The position numbers and the translations under genes were made by a program. DNA of 38,612 nucleotides from Sagittula sp. P11 (lineage in GTDB: Bacteria; Pseudomonadota; Alphaproteobacteria; Rhodobacterales; Rhodobacteraceae), in the NCBI RefSeq assembly GCF_002814095.1, contig NZ_CP021918.1, positions 1 to 38,612 on the forward strand, read 5' to 3'. The notes beneath the pieces are model-generated. The model ran no database searches, had not been told where the DNA came from, and worked only from the letters and a program-made list of their open reading frames with translations. Every line of letters starts with the position of its first letter. The stretch's first letter is position 1. Positions 25,482 through 32,657 of this stretch are shown one piece after another.

Positions 25482-26173
25482 GCTGCCCTGCCCTTCTCGG
25501 CGGCGTCGCGGATCGCGCGCAGCCGGGAGATGACCTCGGTGCGGAAGGCCTCGATGTTCTCCAGCGCCTTGTCGAGCCCGTTGACATATTTCGGCGACAT
25601 GCCCGCCACCGTGCCGCCCATCGAGAACATCGCCGCGAAGGCGTCGCGCTCGTGGATCTCGGTCTCGAAGCAGTCGATGTGGGCGTTGCCGCGGAACTGC
25701 GCCGCGATGTGCCGCGCGGTGCGCGACTTCACCGCCGCCCGGCTCTGGGTGAACAGCACCGAGTACGGGATCTTGCGCCGCGTCGCCTTCATGTCGCGGT
25801 GGATCTCCTGGATCACGTCGAGCGCGGCCAGCGCGTCCTGCTGCTGCTCCTTCATCGGGATCACCACGAGGTCCGACTGCGAGATCGCATAGCTCATCAG
25901 CCGCGAGGCGGTGCCCTCGAGGTCGATGATGACGAAGGGATCGCGGGCGGCGGCCTCCTCGATCTCGTCGAGGATGGTCTTCTCGCTGTCGTTGGTGACG
26001 ACGCTCAGCGTGTCGGGGCGGCCGGGCTTCTCGGCCCATGTGGTGATCGGGTGCCGGGGGTCGGCGTCGATCAGGGTGGTGGGGCGATGGGCGGCAAGGG
26101 CCTGGGCCAGCAGAAGCGCGCTTGTCGTCTTCCCGCTGCCGCCCTTGGAATTGGCGAATGCGATCACCGGCAT
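25478..26173 (-). CDS. parA: ParA-type partition ATPase
   Basis: Walker-type ATPase of 231 residues that moves plasmid copies apart. VIAFANSKGGSGKTTSALLL is the deviant Walker A motif with the signature Lys. Walker A' follows as TLIDADPRHP and Walker B as FVIIDLEGTAS. There is no N-terminal HTH, so it is a short type Ib ParA. Two in-frame ATGs exist: 26191 and 26173. I prefer 26173 because AGGA sits 8-11 bases before it, inside the longer frame. It is followed by the RHH-like partner and preceded by repeats that fit a centromere. ParA-like proteins act on the nucleoid surface. Confidence 0.93.
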   Translation of the reverse strand: MPVIAFANSKGGSGKTTSALLLAQALAAHRPTTLIDADPRHPITTWAEKPGRPDTLSVVTNDSEKTILDEIEEAAARDPFVIIDLEGTASRLMSYAISQSDLVVIPMKEQQQDALAALDVIQEIHRDMKATRRKIPYSVLFTQSRAAVKSRTARHIAAQFRGNAHIDCFETEIHERDAFAAMFSMGGTVAGMSPKYVNGLDKALENIEAFRTEVISRLRAIRDAAEKGRAA

Positions 26174-26286
26174 GGGTGGGTGTCCTGTCATGTCTCGGGC
26201 CGCATGGTGCGCGGACCCGGTGTTGCTGCTCTCCCGCCATGGCGGGCCTTTGTCTCCGCGTTGCCGCGGGTGGCCTCTCCGGGCCC

Positions 26287-26295
26287 TGTGGATAA
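26287..26295 (-). promoter_or_regulatory. Exact DnaA box
   Basis: TGTGGATAA on the plus strand is TTATCCACA on the minus strand, the perfect DnaA 9-mer. It lies 114 bases upstream of parA, beside a TAACC-TTAGCATA-GGTTA inverted repeat (26293-26310). It could be part of the origin or regulate parA. Confidence 0.55.
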
Positions 26296-26345
26296 CCTTA
26301 GCATAGGTTAGGCTACTCTACCAAGGGGAACCTTGGGCTATCTTC

Positions 26346-26611
26346 GGGTACCTCTTGTTAGCATACCGTACCATAGCGTTTGATACCCAAGGGAAGTCCG
26401 GGGTAGCCATAGGTACCCTGTTGCGGGAGAGATGCCCGGGAGGGCGGCGCGGCGTTTGCCCGGTACCCTATGGTACTGCAGGATAGCCCGCATCCCGATC
26501 CCCCGTGTTGCCGGTGTCTGGCGGCAGGACGGACGGCGCGCGGCAGCCGGTCCATGCTGGGCCCGCGCGGCAAGACAGATGGGTACCCTGTGGTAGCCTA
26601 CCGTACCACGG
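26346..26611. repeat. Candidate parS: 31-bp repeats and TACC/GGTA palindromes
   Basis: Two 31-bp copies (26346-26376 and 26581-26611) agree at 24 positions and share GGGTACC and TACCGTACCA. Shorter copies of GGTACCCT lie at 26412 and 26462; the latter is in GGTACCCTATGGTA, an imperfect palindrome. TTAGCATA also occurs at 26298 and 26358. Placement directly upstream of parA fits the centromere of a type Ib partition system. Confidence 0.6.
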
Positions 26612-26895
26612 CACCCCGTCTTAACCTTTCCGACGCAACGTCACGCGCCGCGCCCCCTCCGCCCGGGGGCAAAGGTTAACAACCGGCCGGAAAGACCCCC
26701 CTTACCGGCCGGGACTCACCTTAACGGGCGCGACACGGCGTTCATCTTTGTGCAGGGCCTTGTGGCGGGGCAGGGCGCCGCCCCCCGGATCTTGCGGCGC
26801 ACGGTGCGTTCATCCCGGCGCACGCCGCGTTAAGGCGGCAATCCGGGGCCCCGCGGACCCCGATTAATGAATTCCGCGCACGGTTTGCACCCCCG

Positions 26896-28299
26896 TCACA
26901 CCCCCGGCGGATTGCCCTGGTCGCGGTCGGCCGGCGGAGACAGGGGCACCGCCTCGCAGATGTCGCGCAGGGCGGAGCGCAGCCCCTCCTCCAGCGTCGG
27001 ATGGTAGAAGGGCTGGTCCAGCAGATCGCCCGCCGTGGCGCCGGTGGCCATCGACCAGGCCAGCAGGTGGCCCAGGTGATCGGCCCCGGGGCAGAACAGG
27101 TCCGCGCCGCGGATCCGGCCCTCTCGGTCCGCGTAAAGCTTTGCCAGACCTGTGTTTTCCCCGTCGACGCTGGCGCGCCCCTGGTCGGTGTAATCGGAGT
27201 GGCCGGTGATCCGGTCGCCGTTCTCACCCGGCGCCTCGCCCACCGAGACCAGCGGCGGCTCCGTGTAGGTGACGGTAAATGCCACCTTGCGCGCCGAGCG
27301 CTGCGTGTCGGGAAAGGCCACGGCGTTGCGCCCGGCAATGGCCCCCTCGTCCGAAGCCTCGTGCAGCACCGGCCTGAGCCCGTTCACGTCGCCCGCCATG
27401 AAGATCGGCGCATCGCCACATTGCAGCGTGTTTTCATCCACTTGCGGCATCCCGTGATCGTCGAGCTCCAGCCCCGTGGCCTCCAGCTCCAGCCCCTTCA
27501 CGTTCGGCGGCCGCCCGGTGGCGACCAGCACCCGCTCGAACCAGGCCGACTTGCCGTCCCAGTCGATGCGCACCCCGCCGTCCTCGGCCCGGGGCTCGGG
27601 CGTCACGCCGAGGTGCAGCTCCATCTCCTCTGCCATGGCGTCCTTCAGCGCTGCGTGCACCGCGTCGTCGCGCACCCCGGCCAGCCGCTCCTCCATGTCG
27701 AAGAGCGCCACGGCGACCCCCAGCCGGGCCATGGCCTGCGCCAGTTCCAGCCCGATCACCCCGCCGCCGATCACCGCCAGCCGGCGCGGCAGGTCCTGCA
27801 GTTCGAAGACCGTCTCGTTGGTCAGCACCGCCTCGCCAAGTGCCTGATACGGCTTAGGAACCATGGGGGAGGAGCCGGTGGCGATCACCACCGCGCGGGC
27901 CTCCACCCGGCGGCCGTCGTCCAGCTCCAGCGTGGCGGGGCCGGTGAAACGCGCCCGCGCCTTCACCCGCGTGCCCTCGGGCAGGTTGTCGAACCCCTCG
28001 CGTACCGAGGCGGCAAAGCGGTCCCGTTCGGCGCGCAGCCGCGTCATGACCGCCGGGCCGTCGACCCGGACCTCGCCCGTGTGCACGCCGAACAGCGCGG
28101 TGTTGCGCGCCCGGTGCGCCGCGCGGGCGGCCGCGATCAGCAGTTTCGAGGGCATGCAGCCCACCGTCGCGCAGGTGGTGCCGTTGAAGGCCGGATCGAT
28201 CAGCAGCGTCCGCGCGCCCTGCCTGCGGGCGCTGCGCTCTGCCGCAAGCCCAGCCGTTCCGGCGCCGATCACCGCCACGTCACACGTCAAGTCTGTCAT
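26896..28299 (-). CDS. Dihydrolipoyl dehydrogenase/mercuric-reductase-like flavin disulfide reductase
   Basis: 467 residues, the size of the pyridine-nucleotide disulfide oxidoreductase family. FAD site VAVIGAGTAGLAAE at residues 8-21, redox-active C43 and C48 in GTTCATVGCMPSK, NAD site LAVIGGGVIGLELAQ, second FAD block APIFMAGDVNGLRPVLHE, and the C-terminal base in FYHPTLEEGL. All catalytic residues are present. No MerA-type metal-binding domain or C-terminal Cys pair is seen. The ATG follows AAGGGGG. It stands alone, with no lipoyl-enzyme genes nearby, so it may act in redox protection or on another disulfide. Its link to polysaccharide formation is unclear. Confidence 0.9.
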   Translation of the reverse strand: MTDLTCDVAVIGAGTAGLAAERSARRQGARTLLIDPAFNGTTCATVGCMPSKLLIAAARAAHRARNTALFGVHTGEVRVDGPAVMTRLRAERDRFAASVREGFDNLPEGTRVKARARFTGPATLELDDGRRVEARAVVIATGSSPMVPKPYQALGEAVLTNETVFELQDLPRRLAVIGGGVIGLELAQAMARLGVAVALFDMEERLAGVRDDAVHAALKDAMAEEMELHLGVTPEPRAEDGGVRIDWDGKSAWFERVLVATGRPPNVKGLELEATGLELDDHGMPQVDENTLQCGDAPIFMAGDVNGLRPVLHEASDEGAIAGRNAVAFPDTQRSARKVAFTVTYTEPPLVSVGEAPGENGDRITGHSDYTDQGRASVDGENTGLAKLYADREGRIRGADLFCPGADHLGHLLAWSMATGATAGDLLDQPFYHPTLEEGLRSALRDICEAVPLSPPADRDQGNPPGV

Positions 28300-28414
28300 G
28301 AATGCCCCCTTGGTCAGCTAGGCCAACGGGGCAGGGGGGTGGGGGGTTCCGACAAACCGCCGCCGGCAGCGGCCTGTACACGCCCATGCCGGGGCAGGGC
28401 GGCGTCAGCCGGCC

Positions 28415-29425
28415 TCAGGCACGGTAATAGTCGCGGTACCAGTCGACGAAGCGCTTTACGCCCTCGCGCATGTCGGTTTCCGGACGGTAGCCGGTCAGCC
28501 GCTCCAGCAGCCCCGCATCCGCCCATGTGGCGGGCACGTCGCCGGGCTGCATGTCCATCATGTTGCGCGTGGCGGTCATCCCCAGCGCGTCCTCGATGGC
28601 CGCGATGAAATCCGTCAGCCGCTCCGACCGGGAATTGCCGATGTTCACCACCCGGTAGGGGGCCACGGGGCTGAGGCTGTCGCCCTCCGGCACCACGCCG
28701 TCCTCCGGGCGTTCCGGCACCGCCTCCGTCATCAGGAGCCGGATGGCCCGCACCAGATCCTCGACATAGGTGAAGTCGCGGAACATGTCGCCGTGGTTGT
28801 AGACGTCGATCGGATCGCCGTTCAGCGTCGCCTTCACGAACTTGAAGAGCGCCATGTCCGGCCGCCCCCAGGGCCCGTAGACGGTGAAGAAGCGGAACAT
28901 GGTGGTCGGCAGCCCGTGCAGGTGGGCATAGGCATGGCCCATCGCCTCCGTCGCCTTCTTGGTGGCGGCGTAGATCGTCATCGGCGTGTCGGCCTTGTCG
29001 GTCTCGGCAAAGGGCATATTGGTGTTGGCGCCGTAGACCGAGGAGGTCGAGGCCATCATCAGGTGCCCCACCCGGTGGCGCAGCGCGCCCTCCATCACGT
29101 TGAAGGTGCCGGTGACGTTGGCGTCGACGTAGGCCCTTGGGTTCTCAAGCGAATACCGCACCCCGGCCTGGCCCGCGAGATGCACGACCACGTCCGGCCC
29201 GAAGGCGTCCATGGCGGCGTCCAGCGCGCCCTGGTCCTCCAGCATGGCCTCCGTCGCGGAGAAGCCGGGGGACTGCATCAGCATGGCGTGGCGGCGCTGC
29301 TTGAGCGTGACGTCGTAGTAGTCCGTCATGCCGTCGAAACCCGCCACCACGTGACCCTCGTCCAGCAGCAGCCGGGCGAGGTGGTAGCCGATGAATCCGG
29401 CGGTGCCGGTGATGAAGATGCGCAT
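28415..29425 (-). CDS. UDP-glucuronate 4-epimerase-like NAD-dependent epimerase
   Basis: Likely makes UDP-galacturonate from UDP-glucuronate for the polysaccharide. 336 residues, typical length. The N-terminus MRIFITGTAGFIGYHLARLL has the Rossmann motif. ASTSSVYGANTNMPF gives the catalytic Ser, IYAATKKATE gives Tyr-x3-Lys, and MFRFFTVYGPWGRPDMALFKF is the block that distinguishes uronate epimerases (LpsL/WbnF-like) from GalE. A strong AAGGAGG lies upstream of 29425. Single gene between the flavin reductase and the sulfotransferase genes. UDP-glucose dehydrogenase is not on the plasmid, so UDP-glucuronate must come from the chromosome. Confidence 0.9.
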   Translation of the reverse strand: MRIFITGTAGFIGYHLARLLLDEGHVVAGFDGMTDYYDVTLKQRRHAMLMQSPGFSATEAMLEDQGALDAAMDAFGPDVVVHLAGQAGVRYSLENPRAYVDANVTGTFNVMEGALRHRVGHLMMASTSSVYGANTNMPFAETDKADTPMTIYAATKKATEAMGHAYAHLHGLPTTMFRFFTVYGPWGRPDMALFKFVKATLNGDPIDVYNHGDMFRDFTYVEDLVRAIRLLMTEAVPERPEDGVVPEGDSLSPVAPYRVVNIGNSRSERLTDFIAAIEDALGMTATRNMMDMQPGDVPATWADAGLLERLTGYRPETDMREGVKRFVDWYRDYYRA

Positions 29426-29490
29426 GGGCCGGGCCTCCTTGCGGAGTCCTTGGCCCGCATGGCGCCCGAACGCAAGCGCCGCGGGACGGT

Positions 29491-30555
29491 TCAGCCCCGT
29501 GCGGCCATCCCTTCCGTCCCCGCGGTGCGCAGGGTGGCATAGAGGTCGCGGCACTCCGCCAGCAGGGCGGGGTCCAGCCCCTCGGGCGCGTCCTTCGGCG
29601 GACGCAGCGACAGGGTGTCGCCCGCCTCGGCGTCGGGGTCCAGCCCGGCCATCCCGGCCAGCGACGACCAGACGCCGGGATCGGCGCAGAGGTCCTCGTA
29701 GCAGACGAAGACCGCCTTGTCGCTGTGCTGCTCCAGCAGGTAGGCGTAGGTGTCGCGCCACATGCGCAGCCAGTAGGCCAGCGTCGCGGGGGTGTCGCCC
29801 TCGGCCGAGGGCAGGGTGCCGCCGAAGCAGAACGGCCGGTGCGTCAGCCCGAACTCGTGGTGCGCCAGCCAGCCCATGTACTTCTGCACGAAGGGATCGT
29901 CGGCCTGCATGCCGCAGAACAGCTCGTGCTGGCGCATGAGCGAGGCCGCATGCGCCACCGGATCGCGGAACGGCACGAGGATCAGCGCCTCGGGCAGCGC
30001 CTTTCTGAGGGCGCCGATGCGCAGGATGTTGTTGTTGTTCTTGGACAGGTAGCGGCGCGGGCCGCCCTCGTCCTGGGCGGCCAGGATCGCGCCCACGTAG
30101 CCGCGGAACTGGTCGCGCACCTCGTCCGGCACGCGGTGCGGCACCAGCCGGTCCTTCTGCAGGTAGTCGTCGCCGCAGAACACCCGCCAGAACACCTCTT
30201 CCAGCGCCTCGGGGCTGTCGGCGTCGACCTCGACCCCGTCGCCATGGGCGCGGACGTGCCGCTCGATGTCCTTCGAGGACACCCCGCTCATCCGCTTCCA
30301 CATGTTCGGCGCCAGCACGAAGGGCATGTCGCGGTAGGTGAGCGAGCGGAACGCGCCGGAGGCGTGGAAGCGCCGCATCAGCACCGTGGTCCCGGCCCGC
30401 GCCAGCCCGGAGACGAAGACATGCCGGCCCTGCGCCACCCCGGCGCGGTCCACGGCGGCGATCTTCTGGTCGATGTCGAAGCTCATCTCGGTGACCGCCG
30501 GCATCTGCAGCGCGACGCGGTGCAGCAGCTTCTCGATGCCCGAGTACGCGCTCAT
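29491..30555 (-). CDS. Sulfotransferase (fourth copy, long form)
   Basis: 354 residues. FVSGLARAGTTVLMRRF near residue 47 is the 5'-phosphosulfate loop, and ILVPFRDPVAHAASLM provides the 3'-phosphate-binding Arg and Ser. YLSKNNNNILRIGAL and VFVCYEDLCADP are further conserved blocks. No signal peptide, so cytoplasmic with PAPS as donor. The start overlaps the small membrane gene by ATGA (30552-30555). It is the last gene of a four-gene unit that begins with an arylsulfotransferase, so this unit combines two different kinds of sulfuryl transfer. Confidence 0.87.
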   Translation of the reverse strand: MSAYSGIEKLLHRVALQMPAVTEMSFDIDQKIAAVDRAGVAQGRHVFVSGLARAGTTVLMRRFHASGAFRSLTYRDMPFVLAPNMWKRMSGVSSKDIERHVRAHGDGVEVDADSPEALEEVFWRVFCGDDYLQKDRLVPHRVPDEVRDQFRGYVGAILAAQDEGGPRRYLSKNNNNILRIGALRKALPEALILVPFRDPVAHAASLMRQHELFCGMQADDPFVQKYMGWLAHHEFGLTHRPFCFGGTLPSAEGDTPATLAYWLRMWRDTYAYLLEQHSDKAVFVCYEDLCADPGVWSSLAGMAGLDPDAEAGDTLSLRPPKDAPEGLDPALLAECRDLYATLRTAGTEGMAARG

Positions 30556-30932
30556 GCCGCCGCTCCCGTGCGCAGCCTGACCCGCACCGCGGCCCAGGCG
30601 ATGCCGAAGACCAGCGTGACGGCCAGCCCGGTCCAGCCGATGATGAACTCGGAGAAGCCCGGATGCACCAGGTCGAGCAGCCAGATCCCCGCCACCGCCA
30701 GCACCACCACGAGGCCGATCATCGCCGCGAGGATCGCCGTCAGCTTGAAGGAGGTCTTGGCATAGGCGCCCATGGCGAGTTCCTTCCAGTGGTCGGAAAT
30801 CGCCGGGGAGCGCACCACGCGTGCCGCCTTGGAGGACACGGTGAGGAACTGCGTGCCCTTCTCGGCCAGCGGCAACCGCAGGAAGACCTCGACGAGGCCC
30901 GCGGTCAGCAGGCAGGACAGGACCCAGTTCAT
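30552..30932 (-). CDS. Small membrane protein of unknown function
   Basis: 126 residues with an N-terminal hydrophobic stretch (MNWVLSCLLTAGLVEVFL) and two strong helices (AILAAMIGLVVVLAVAGIWLL; FIIGWTGLAVTLVFGIAWAAV) ending in an Arg-rich tail. A soluble middle part (GTQFLTVSSKAARVVRSPAIS) separates them. I do not recognise the family with certainty; it resembles small membrane proteins found beside sulfated-polysaccharide genes. ATGA overlaps on both sides show it is translated with the genes around it. Confidence 0.65.
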   Translation of the reverse strand: MNWVLSCLLTAGLVEVFLRLPLAEKGTQFLTVSSKAARVVRSPAISDHWKELAMGAYAKTSFKLTAILAAMIGLVVVLAVAGIWLLDLVHPGFSEFIIGWTGLAVTLVFGIAWAAVRVRLRTGAAA

Positions 30933-31153
30933 TCGCCGGGATTGGCCTGCTTCGCCCGTGCGGCCTGCTTCTTCTTGCGCATGCGCTTGATCGGGTACCA
31001 GAGCACCGCGAAGAAGGCCATGAAGATGGATCCGAGGATGCCCAGGACCACCGCGAGGGTGCCCGCACCAAGCCCCGGGCCGATGTATGCGTGCGCGGGA
31101 GAACTCAGCGCCAGCAGGAGCACGACGCTCGGAATCAGTTGGCGGATGAACAT
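30929..31153 (-). CDS. Small YIGPG-motif membrane protein with signal peptide
   Basis: 74 residues. The frame is open to 31189, but the Met at 31153 gives a clean signal peptide ending SSPAHA before YIGPGLGAG. One membrane helix (LAVVLGILGSIFMAFFAVLWYP) and a Lys/Arg-rich tail follow. Short proteins with the YIGPG start after signal cleavage are common beside periplasmic enzymes in proteobacteria; function not established. It overlaps the end of the arylsulfotransferase gene by 19 bases and the next gene by ATGA. A role as membrane partner of the arylsulfotransferase is an inference. Confidence 0.7.
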   Translation of the reverse strand: MFIRQLIPSVVLLLALSSPAHAYIGPGLGAGTLAVVLGILGSIFMAFFAVLWYPIKRMRKKKQAARAKQANPGE

Positions 31154-32517
31154 TCGAAATACTCCGTGCTGAGATAGTCTTCGGGCCACCAGCTGTACTG
31201 CGTGACCGTGTAAGTCCGTTGCGGATCAGTGTCCGGCTTGAGGTTCAGGAATTCAAGAACAGGCGTCCCGTCGGGCCCGATTTCGGCGGCAAACCCCTGC
31301 TGGGAGCTTGCAAAGAAGACAGTCCCGTCCTCGAGGATCTGATGCTTGCCCCGGACGCGGGTGTAGATGCCGTGATCGGCGCCGTCGAAGACCGCCTCGC
31401 TCCGGTAGGTCTCGGGGTCGATGGCGCGGATCACGCTGTGGTCCTGGCCCATCCGGTTGTCGAGCACGGTGATCCGCCCGTCGAGGCCCCAGTCGGGATC
31501 GTGCTGGCGCCGGGTGTCGCCCATGCGCCACCACTTGATCTTCGCGGTTTCGGGGTCGACCACGAACAGCAGGTTCAGCGAGCGCAGGCTGACCAGCAGG
31601 TCGCCGGCGTCGAACATCGGGAAGCGGTCCGCCAGCGAGGCGGGCAGCGGGTCGACGTCGTTGGCGTGGTAGAGGTCGTTGAACTTGGAGGCCTTGGGAT
31701 CGCGCGAGTTGGTCCCGAGCGGCGGGAAGTAGCGCTGCATCCGCGGGCCGAAGAGGTCGTGCTCGAGGTTGGCGTTCTCGATGTCCGCGGCGGTGATCCG
31801 GGACATCACGCTGCCGTCCTCGCTGCTGACCTGGCTCAGGGTGAACTGCCGGTCGAGCGTCCACATGGACTGCTTGTCCTCGGTCAGCGTGACCGAGTGG
31901 TGGTATTCGGCGCCGTCGTCGGTGTCGAGGCTGGTCCACATGCGGTTGCCGCAGGCGTCGAGCCGCTGCAGCGAGCCCGCGACCCCGTCCCAGGTGAAGA
32001 CGACGGAACCGTCGGGCAGCATGTCGACGCCGTGCACCACGCGGCGCCAGCGGTCGCTCAGCTCGGCGCCGTCGGCGGTCTTGTCGTCGACGGTCCAGAC
32101 CTGTGCCACCTCGAGGTCCGGCGACAGCAGGACCACGGCGTTCTCGACGCCGCCGTCCAGCGAGAAGACGCCGCTCAGCAGGCGCCAGCCGCGCTGCGGC
32201 TCGGCCGCGCCGCGGCGCATGCCCAGCCCGCCGAAGCGGTCCTCGGCCAGCGGCGTGAAGCCCTCGGAGTCGATGGTGTCGTCGAGCGGCACGGTGAAGT
32301 GGATGTCGGCGCTGCCGGTGGCGCTGTTCCAGACCTGGTCGACGGCCTCGACCACCAGGTCGGGGAAGCGCGCGATGACGAGGGAGCCCTTGCCGACCAC
32401 GCCGAGGCTGCTCGGGGAGGCGGATGCGCGCAGCGTCGCCCAGCTGATTCCGACCACTGTCAGCGCCGCCAGCAACAGCAGAAAGAGCACCAGCCAGACA
32501 GGGACGGATCGATTCAT
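31135..32517 (-). CDS. Arylsulfotransferase family protein (ASST-like)
   Basis: 460 residues. An N-terminal anchor or signal (PVWLVLFLLLLAALTVVGIS) targets it to the periplasmic side. The rest is beta-propeller-like, with repeated W/D-rich blades (VVHGVDMLPDGSVVFTWDG; EYHHSVTLTEDKQSMWTLD; NDLYHANDVDPLP; GQDHSVIRAIDPE). The regularly placed His residues (VVHG, YHHS, YHAND, QDHS) fit the active-site ring of PAPS-independent arylsulfotransferases of the Arylsulfotran_2 type, where a His is sulfated. It could move sulfate between phenolic or carbohydrate acceptors outside the membrane. First gene of a four-gene operon; AGAGG precedes ATG 32517. Confidence 0.82.
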   Translation of the reverse strand: MNRSVPVWLVLFLLLLAALTVVGISWATLRASASPSSLGVVGKGSLVIARFPDLVVEAVDQVWNSATGSADIHFTVPLDDTIDSEGFTPLAEDRFGGLGMRRGAAEPQRGWRLLSGVFSLDGGVENAVVLLSPDLEVAQVWTVDDKTADGAELSDRWRRVVHGVDMLPDGSVVFTWDGVAGSLQRLDACGNRMWTSLDTDDGAEYHHSVTLTEDKQSMWTLDRQFTLSQVSSEDGSVMSRITAADIENANLEHDLFGPRMQRYFPPLGTNSRDPKASKFNDLYHANDVDPLPASLADRFPMFDAGDLLVSLRSLNLLFVVDPETAKIKWWRMGDTRRQHDPDWGLDGRITVLDNRMGQDHSVIRAIDPETYRSEAVFDGADHGIYTRVRGKHQILEDGTVFFASSQQGFAAEIGPDGTPVLEFLNLKPDTDPQRTYTVTQYSWWPEDYLSTEYFECSSAN

Positions 32518-32552
32518 GGGAAACCTCTTGTGGCGGTGCCTTCAATCGCGGC

Positions 32553-32567
32553 CAAGTTACAAACTTG
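32553..32567. promoter_or_regulatory. CAAGTT-ACA-AACTTG palindrome in the arylsulfotransferase promoter
   Basis: Perfect 6+3+6 inverted repeat, 36-50 bases upstream of the ASST start, within the 140-base gap to repA. Typical position for an operator; the regulator is not encoded nearby. Confidence 0.4.
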
Positions 32568-32657
32568 CAAGGTGATGTCCACCGGATAGGGCGCCGCACG
32601 GTCAATAGTCGCGCATCTGCTCAAAGCGCGTGCATCCGCCCCCCGAAGACGTGGAAA

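Larger units (their letters stand above)
26174..26895. other. Noncoding partition/centromere region
   Basis: About 720 bases without a gene between parA and the flavin reductase gene. It contains several repeats listed separately: a DnaA box, 31-bp repeats with TACC/GGTA cores, and a TTAACCTTT (26621-26629) / AAAGGTTAA (26671-26679) inverted repeat. Two CCGGCCGG blocks flank about 26683-26710. Base composition and codon pattern are unlike the coding DNA around it. Confidence 0.7.

Noticed and set aside
26470-26679. 69-residue plus-strand open frame in the parA upstream region
   Set aside because: It covers the centromere-like repeats and has no ribosome site or protein character.
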